The notes under the pieces are model-generated. The model worked only from the letters and a program-made list of their open reading frames with translations, searched no databases and was not told where the DNA came from. The translations under genes were made by a program, and so were the position numbers. A stretch of DNA of 64,000 bases. Source: Actinospineispora eucalypti (GTDB lineage: Bacteria; Actinomycetota; Actinomycetes; Mycobacteriales; Pseudonocardiaceae). Location of the stretch: positions 3,038,001-3,102,000 of the forward strand of contig JACHMT010000001.1 of assembly GCA_014208095.1 (NCBI GenBank). The letters are read 5' to 3'. Position 1 is the first letter of the stretch, and every line of letters begins with the position of its first letter. Positions 59,747-64,000 of the stretch are shown here, in pieces.

Positions 59747-60607
59747 TCAGGCGCGGGCGGTCACTTCCCGCTGGGCCTTCTCCAGCACGTCGACGAGGGC
59801 GGCGGGCTGGGAGAGAAACGGTGCGTGTGAGCATTCCAGCTCGACGACCGTGGTGGGTTCGGCGGACAGTGCGTCGATTCCGGCGGCCATCAGACGTTGC
59901 AGGGCCGGGGTGATGGCGTTGTCCCGGGTGCACACGACGTAGGTGTGCGGGAGCCGGCCGTACCGCTCCGCCGTCGGGTTGAGCGGCTCGACGCCGATCC
60001 CGATGGGGGCGTCCGGGGCGAGCATGGCGATCGCGGCGGTGGCCACCTCGGTCGGCACGTCGGCGTAGAAGGTCTCAATGAGGCCGGGGTGCCCGCTCGG
60101 GTCGCCGGTGTCCAGGCGCAGTGAGCCGACCCCGGCGGCGGCGTCGGCGGCCAGTTGGCGGTGCACCATCGAGCCGGCGTTCTCCGGCCGCTGGATGTAT
60201 TCCCCCGTGTTGCGACCCCCGGTCGGCGCGAATGCGCTCACGTAGACCAGGCCCGCGACGAGTTCCGGGGCGAGTTCGGCCATCGCGGTGGCTACCGTGC
60301 CACCCATGCTGTGGGCCACCACCAGGCAGGGCCGGCCTCCGCCGATCCGGCGCACCTGTTCGACCAGCCGGGTGGCCGCCGAACTCACGGTCACCGCGGC
60401 GGAGGGGGCGGGCTCGGTGGCGTACGCGGCAGCGTCGAACGGCCGGCTCCAGCGCGCCGCCGGCGAGCGGGCATCGAGCCCGTGACCCGCCATATCGACC
60501 GCGACCGCGGCCAGGCCCCGGGCGGCGAGCTCCTCGGTCACCGGCGCCCAGCACCAGCTGCCGTGCCAGTATCCGTGCACCAGAACGATCGGGCCGAGAG
60601 TGGTCAT
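59747..60607 (-). CDS. Alpha/beta hydrolase
   Basis: A 286-residue alpha/beta hydrolase. The oxyanion segment is VLVHGYWHGSWCW (about 8-20), the nucleophile is in VVAHSMGGTVATAM (Ser about 99) and the His in ELECSHAPFLSQPAALVDVL (about 262). The acid is probably in the TYVVCTRDNAITP strand. It resembles small esterase, lactonase or ring-cleavage-product hydrolases. ATG 60607 overlaps the upstream isochorismatase-fold stop by 4 nt, and the amidohydrolase gene follows after 79 bp. Confidence 0.85.
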   Translation of the reverse strand: MTTLGPIVLVHGYWHGSWCWAPVTEELAARGLAAVAVDMAGHGLDARSPAARWSRPFDAAAYATEPAPSAAVTVSSAATRLVEQVRRIGGGRPCLVVAHSMGGTVATAMAELAPELVAGLVYVSAFAPTGGRNTGEYIQRPENAGSMVHRQLAADAAAGVGSLRLDTGDPSGHPGLIETFYADVPTEVATAAIAMLAPDAPIGIGVEPLNPTAERYGRLPHTYVVCTRDNAITPALQRLMAAGIDALSAEPTTVVELECSHAPFLSQPAALVDVLEKAQREVTARA

Positions 60608-61239
60608 GGAGTCCTCACTTCGTGGGCCGTACCGGCGGGTGAGTCCAGCAGGGCGTCGACGATCTCGGACGATGTGGCGACATCGCAGAGGACGGCCAAC
60701 GCGCGGAGAGCGTGTTCGTGCGTCGCCGCGCTGTCGGCCGACGTCGCGTCAGAGGCGATGACGACGCGGTAGCCCAGGTCAACGGCCGCGAGCGCGCTCG
60801 ACTGGACGGTGATGTGCGTGGATACCCCGGTCAGGACGACGGTCTCGATGCCTTGCCCCCGGAGTACTTCGTGCAGGCCGGTGCCGGTGAACGCGGAGAC
60901 CCGGCCGGTGTCGAGCACCGTGTCGCCCTCCTCGGGGGCCAGTTCCGGCAGGATCTCGACGCCTCCGCCTCCGGCGAGGAACGCCCCGGCTGGCCGGATG
61001 CCTTCGAACAGCGGTGCATTCACGATGAGCCCGGGGTATCCGGGCTGGTAGACGATCCTGGTGTAGAACACGGGGACGCCGGTCTGCCTGGCCGCGGTCA
61101 GCACGCGCCTCGCGTGGCCGGCGGTTCCGGTTCGAGCGACTTCGCCGGCGAACCTTCCGCCGAAGGCGCCTCCCTCGCTGACGATGTCGTTGATCCAGTG
61201 CAGAGCAAGCACGGCGGTGGTGTTCCGGTCGAGATTCAT
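60604..61239 (-). CDS. Isochorismatase-fold protein without the catalytic triad
   Basis: A 211-residue protein of the isochorismatase/cysteine hydrolase fold. The general pattern is intact (VSAFTGTGLHEVLRGQGIET, VVLTGVSTHITVQSSALAAV, DLGYRVVIASDATSADSAAT). The triad is not: the Asp of VIDMQND is His (ALHWIND), the Lys four residues before SAF is Thr (TGRVSAF) and the Cys of GVxTxxCV is Thr (GVSTHITV). It is probably a binding or scaffold protein, or uses a different mechanism. Start ATG 61239 or GTG 61242. It is the first gene of a run with the hydrolase and the amidohydrolase. Confidence 0.82.
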   Translation of the reverse strand: MNLDRNTTAVLALHWINDIVSEGGAFGGRFAGEVARTGTAGHARRVLTAARQTGVPVFYTRIVYQPGYPGLIVNAPLFEGIRPAGAFLAGGGGVEILPELAPEEGDTVLDTGRVSAFTGTGLHEVLRGQGIETVVLTGVSTHITVQSSALAAVDLGYRVVIASDATSADSAATHEHALRALAVLCDVATSSEIVDALLDSPAGTAHEVRTP

Positions 61240-61282
61240 CACGGCTTCGGCGATCTCCGTTGCAACGAGGTGCGGCTATATT

Positions 61283-61298
61283 CTCATATACATATAAG
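61283..61298. promoter_or_regulatory. CTCATATACATATAAG box
   Basis: CTCATATACATATAAG followed by AAGTCAAGG. TATAAGAAGTCAAGG is shared exactly with the 56405 box. It lies 44 bp upstream of the isochorismatase-fold gene and faces the divergent dienelactone hydrolase gene. Confidence 0.5.
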
Positions 61299-61356
61299 AA
61301 GTCAAGGCGCATAGCTCCGTTGCGTTGCTCCGTTCGGGGTATGCCAAGCTATAATC

Positions 61357-61374
61357 CACTGAGTACATAAGACG
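61357..61374. promoter_or_regulatory. CACTGAGTACATAAGACG box
   Basis: It carries AGTNCATAAG as in the box before the GntR gene (56481-56498). It lies 24 bp upstream of the dienelactone hydrolase start, in the same divergent region as the 61283 box. Confidence 0.4.
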
Positions 61375-61397
61375 TATCGAATCGAGCGGAGGCGTCT

Positions 61398-62126
61398 GTG
61401 GCTGAGGTAACGATCACGACTGACCGCGGCGGCATGCCCGCCTATCTGTCGGAGCCGACCGGCCCGGGACCGTGGCCGGGTGTGGTGGTGATACACGACG
61501 TTCTCGGGATGACGGCGGACGTCAGGGCGCAGGCCGACTGGCTGGCCGCTGAGGGCTTCCTCGCGCTCGCCCCCAACCTCATGTACTGGGGCGGCCGGAT
61601 GGCATGCATGCGGTCGACGTTCCGCGACCTGCGCGCCCGCCGCGGCCGCGCGTTCGACGACGTGGAAGCGGCCCGGGTGTGGCTGGCCGCCCGCGAGGAC
61701 TGCACCGACCGGATCGGCGTCATCGGCTACTGCATGGGCGGGGCGTTCTCGCTGCTGTTGGCGCCGGGCCACGGCTTCGAGGCGTCCAGCGTGAACTACG
61801 GCGGGGTGCCCAAGGACGCCGAGAGCTTCCTCGACGGCGCCTGCCCGATCGTCGGCAGCTTCGGCGGCAAGGACACCTCGTTGCGCGGGGCGGCGGCGAA
61901 GCTGGACTCGGCGTTGACCGCGAACGGGGTCGCCCATGACGTCATGGAGTACCCGGAGGCGGGCCACTCGTTCCTGAACAACCACGAGCCCGGCGACATG
62001 CCAAGGATCTTCGTCGTAATGAGCAAGCTGATGGGCGCCGGCTACCACGAGGAGTCCGCGAGACACGCGCGCAAGCGCATCGTCGGCTTCTTCGACGCTC
62101 ACCTGAAAGCCGGCCAGGACAGCTGA
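61398..62126 (+). CDS. Dienelactone hydrolase family protein
   Basis: A 242-residue DLH-fold hydrolase. The Cys nucleophile is in [20 protein letters not shown] (about 114), Asp in [11 protein letters not shown] (about 159) and His in [11 protein letters not shown] (about 192). DLH proteins open dienelactones formed after ring cleavage of chlorinated or substituted catechols. The start is GTG 61398. It is divergent from the isochorismatase-fold gene, and lies 15 bp upstream of the second mce operon, which may therefore share its promoter. Confidence 0.87.
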   Translation: MAEVTITTDRGGMPAYLSEPTGPGPWPGVVVIHDVLGMTADVRAQADWLAAEGFLALAPNLMYWGGRMACMRSTFRDLRARRGRAFDDVEAARVWLAAREDCTDRIGVIGYCMGGAFSLLLAPGHGFEASSVNYGGVPKDAESFLDGACPIVGSFGGKDTSLRGAAAKLDSALTANGVAHDVMEYPEAGHSFLNNHEPGDMPRIFVVMSKLMGAGYHEESARHARKRIVGFFDAHLKAGQDS

Positions 62127-62141
62127 CCCGGCAGCCGAGGG

Positions 62142-62903
62142 ATGACATCCATCGAGGTGCGGTCGGTCGGGGGCCGGGTCGGCGGCTTCTTCGTGATGAC
62201 GGTCGACGCCTTCCGGGCGATGGTCCGCCGGCCGTTCCAGGCGAGGGAGCTGATCGAGCAGGCCTGGTTCGTGGTCACCGTTTCGCTGCTCCCCACCTTC
62301 CTGATCAGCATTCCGTTCTGCGTGATCATGGTGTTCCAGATCAACCAGCTGCTGATCGAGATCGGTGCCTCCGATCTGTCCGGCGCCGGCGCCGGGCTCA
62401 CCGTGGTCCGTGAGATCGGACCGGTGGTGAGCGTGCTCGTAGTGGCGGGCGCCGGCGGCACCGCGCTGTGCGCCGACCTGGGTGCCCGCGCCATACGCGA
62501 GGAGATCGACGCGATGGAGGTGATGGGCATCGACCCGATCCACCGCCTGGTGGCGCCCCGGGTGCTGGCCCTGTCCATCGTCGCGCTGGCCCTCAACGGC
62601 GTCGTGACGCTCGTCGGCCTCACCGGCAGCTTCCTGTTCTCGATCTTCGTGCAGAAGGCCAGCGCCGGGTTGTTCGTCGCCAACCTGACCCTGCTCACCG
62701 GGCTGAGTGACTTCCTGGTCAGCGAGTTCAAGGCGCTGGTGTTCGGCGTGTCGGCCGGCCTGGTCAGCTGCTATCTGGGGTTGACGGTGAGCGGCGGGGC
62801 GAAGGGTGTCGGCCAGGCGGTGAACCAGTCGGTCGTGTTCAGCTTCGCGCTGCTGTTCCTGGCCAACTCGCTGATCACCGGCGTGTTCCTGCAGTACCGC
62901 TGA
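62142..62903 (+). CDS. yrbEA: YrbE/MlaE-type permease, first subunit (mce operon 2)
   Basis: A 253-residue MlaE-family permease. EEIDAMEVMGIDPIHRLVAP lies near residues 119-138 and LGLTVSGGAKGVGQAVNQSV near 210-229. It lacks the long N-terminal extension of the operon 1 permease. ATG 62142 is 15 bp after the dienelactone hydrolase stop, so transcription from 61.4 kb could run into the importer. Confidence 0.92.
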   Translation: MTSIEVRSVGGRVGGFFVMTVDAFRAMVRRPFQARELIEQAWFVVTVSLLPTFLISIPFCVIMVFQINQLLIEIGASDLSGAGAGLTVVREIGPVVSVLVVAGAGGTALCADLGARAIREEIDAMEVMGIDPIHRLVAPRVLALSIVALALNGVVTLVGLTGSFLFSIFVQKASAGLFVANLTLLTGLSDFLVSEFKALVFGVSAGLVSCYLGLTVSGGAKGVGQAVNQSVVFSFALLFLANSLITGVFLQYR

Positions 62904-62922
62904 CCGGAGAGGTGGCACCGGG

Positions 62923-63717
62923 ATGGACGGCCTGGCTCGGTTCGGCGAGCAGCTGGAGTTCTACGCACGCGGCTACGCCCATGCCCCGCTCGCGATCCGC
63001 CGATATCGCCGGGAGATCGTCCGGCTGGTCGCCGAGGTCGGCTTCGGCACCGGCGGGCTGGCGATCGTCGGCGGCACCGTGGTGATCGTCGTGTTCATGA
63101 CCGCCGCCGTCGGTGTGGAGGTGGGGCTGCAGGGGTACAGCTCGCTCGCCAACATCGGGGTGGAGGCGTTGGCCGGGTTCGTGTCCTCGTACGCGAACAC
63201 CCGTGAGGGCGCGCCGATCCTGGCCGGGATCGCACTGACCGCCACGGTGGGCGCCGGATTCACGGCCCAGCTGGGAGCGATGCGGGTGACGGAGGAGATA
63301 GACGCTCTCGAGGCGATGGCGATCCAGCCGGTGCCGTACCTGGTGACCACCCGGATCCTGGCCGGCATCATCGCTTTGGTCCCGCTCTACTGCATGGCGC
63401 TGCTGGGCTCGTTCACGGCCAGCCGGGTGATCGTGACGGCCGTCTTCGGCCAGGACGGCGGCACCTACGACCACTACTTCCGGGTCTTCCTGATCCGGTC
63501 GGACCTGCTGTGGTCGTTCGGCAAGGCCATCGTGATGGCGATCTTCGTGATCACCGTGCACTGCTACTTCGGTTTCACCGCGCGGGGCGGACCGGTGGGA
63601 GTCGGCGTCGCGGTCGGACGGGCGGTGCGGACCTCGCTGGTCGGGATCATGTTCGTGGACCTGTTGCTCGACCTCGCGATCTACGGTGGGCCGTCCTCGG
63701 TCCACGTGGCGGGGTGA
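62923..63717 (+). CDS. yrbEB: YrbE/MlaE-type permease, second subunit (mce operon 2)
   Basis: A 264-residue MlaE-family permease starting MDGLARFGEQLEFYARGYAH. EEIDALEAMAIQPVPYLVTT is near residues 125-144 and YFGFTARGGPVGVGVAVGRA near 209-228. It follows the first subunit by 19 bp. Unlike operon 1, no ATPase gene follows; the Mce gene begins 4 bp later, so this importer probably borrows an ATPase from elsewhere. Confidence 0.92.
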   Translation: MDGLARFGEQLEFYARGYAHAPLAIRRYRREIVRLVAEVGFGTGGLAIVGGTVVIVVFMTAAVGVEVGLQGYSSLANIGVEALAGFVSSYANTREGAPILAGIALTATVGAGFTAQLGAMRVTEEIDALEAMAIQPVPYLVTTRILAGIIALVPLYCMALLGSFTASRVIVTAVFGQDGGTYDHYFRVFLIRSDLLWSFGKAIVMAIFVITVHCYFGFTARGGPVGVGVAVGRAVRTSLVGIMFVDLLLDLAIYGGPSSVHVAG

Positions 63718-63721
63718 CCCG

Positions 63722-64000
63722 ATGATCGACCGCCACAGCGCGATCGGGCTCGCTGGAGCCGCCGCGTTCCTTGCCGTGGTCGCGCTCTGCGTGGCCACCT
63801 ACGCACAGGTGCTCACGCGGTCGGTGCCGGTGACGGTGCAGGCGGACCGTTCCGGGTTGCTGATGGACCCCGGTGCCATGGTCAAACTCAACGGGGTGGT
63901 CGTCGGCCGGGTCTCCTCGGTGCGGACCAACGGAGACGGCGCGGAGCTCGGCCTTGCGCTCGACGCCGGACTGGTGGCCCACATCCCCTCCGACGTCGCC
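63722..64000 (+). CDS. mceA: Mce family protein 1 of operon 2 (5' part)
   Basis: From ATG 63722 the frame runs 93 codons to the window edge. It has an N-terminal anchor (IGLAGAAAFLAVVALCVATY, about 8-27) and the start of an MCE domain (VTVQADRSGLLMDPGAMVKL, NGVVVGRVSSVRTNGDG). The MVKLNGVVVGRV pattern matches the core strand pair of MCE domains. The gene continues outside the window. Confidence 0.88.
   Translation, partial: MIDRHSAIGLAGAAAFLAVVALCVATYAQVLTRSVPVTVQADRSGLLMDPGAMVKLNGVVVGRVSSVRTNGDGAELGLALDAGLVAHIPSDVA

Noticed and set aside
1..64000. CRISPR arrays, rRNA, tRNA, riboswitches
   Set aside because: No regularly spaced direct repeats, rRNA or tRNA sequence, or known riboswitch core was recognised by eye; a covariance-model scan was not possible.

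Overview
This is a high-GC actinobacterial chromosome segment. The signs are strong GC bias at third codon positions, many GTG and TTG starts, ATGA, GTGA and TGATG stop/start overlaps, two mce loci, luciferase-like oxidoreductases, and IclR, TetR, GntR, PucR and HxlR regulators. A soil Pseudonocardiales-type organism (Pseudonocardia or Amycolatopsis-like) is an inference from gene content only; there is no rRNA or tRNA to confirm it.

Layout. (1) 1-6.4 kb: the 5' part of a PEP/pyruvate-binding phosphotransferase on the minus strand, a small four-helix membrane protein, a flavin reductase-like protein and a large LuxR-type ATPase regulator. A scar follows, holding a broken copy of the membrane protein, an IS256-type transposase fragment and a CadI/ArsI fragment. 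(2) 6.7-19.9 kb: a complete mce lipid-import operon with two YrbE permeases, an in-operon ATPase, six Mce proteins, one MMPL protein and a small frameshifted two-helix protein. (3) 19.9-20.9 kb: a decayed stretch with a nested hairpin and a broken GntR gene. (4) 21-35.3 kb: a CoA-thioester and aldehyde catabolic region with an aldehyde dehydrogenase, a cysteine hydrolase, an Fe-type dehydrogenase, two MatC-type carriers, a Cys-less thiolase with a DUF35 partner, an enoyl-CoA hydratase, two CaiB/BaiF CoA-transferase genes (one a tandem fusion), a FadR-type regulator and a luciferase-like enzyme. (5) 35.5-46.2 kb: a PucR-type regulator, a flavin monooxygenase, an aldehyde dehydrogenase, an acyl-CoA synthetase, SnoaL-like proteins, a PEBP protein, a GMC oxidoreductase, an aldo/keto reductase and a wrecked nitronate monooxygenase. 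(6) 46.4-51 kb: a carotenoid/stilbene oxygenase, a DapB-like dehydrogenase, a tandem HxlR protein and a luciferase-like enzyme. (7) 51-62.1 kb: an aromatic catabolic set with an aromatic-acid transporter, IclR, an extradiol-type VOC protein, an aromatic flavin monooxygenase, an FAH hydrolase, GntR, TetR, a SnoaL-like protein, an amidohydrolase-type decarboxylase, an alpha/beta hydrolase, an isochorismatase-fold pseudoenzyme and a dienelactone hydrolase. (8) 62.1 kb to the end: the start of a second mce operon.

How it fits together. Two lipid or hydrophobic-substrate importers flank several ring- and side-chain-degrading modules, each with its own regulator and its own repeated DNA motif. The most informative signals are in the non-coding DNA. 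A palindrome of the form GTA-N5-TACTCC lies upstream of the PEP-enzyme gene, the membrane-protein/flavin-reductase pair and mce operon 1, plus one orphan copy. A TCATAC-type motif recurs around the 25-35 kb genes. A 70-bp promoter module is repeated upstream of two operons at identical internal spacing. A CATAAG-type box recurs at both divergent promoters of the 53-62 kb cluster. Each appears to mark a small regulon, and the first ties lipid import to a PEP-type phosphotransferase.

Limits. All functions are by motif recognition from the reading frames; no homology search was run. Substrates are not determined.
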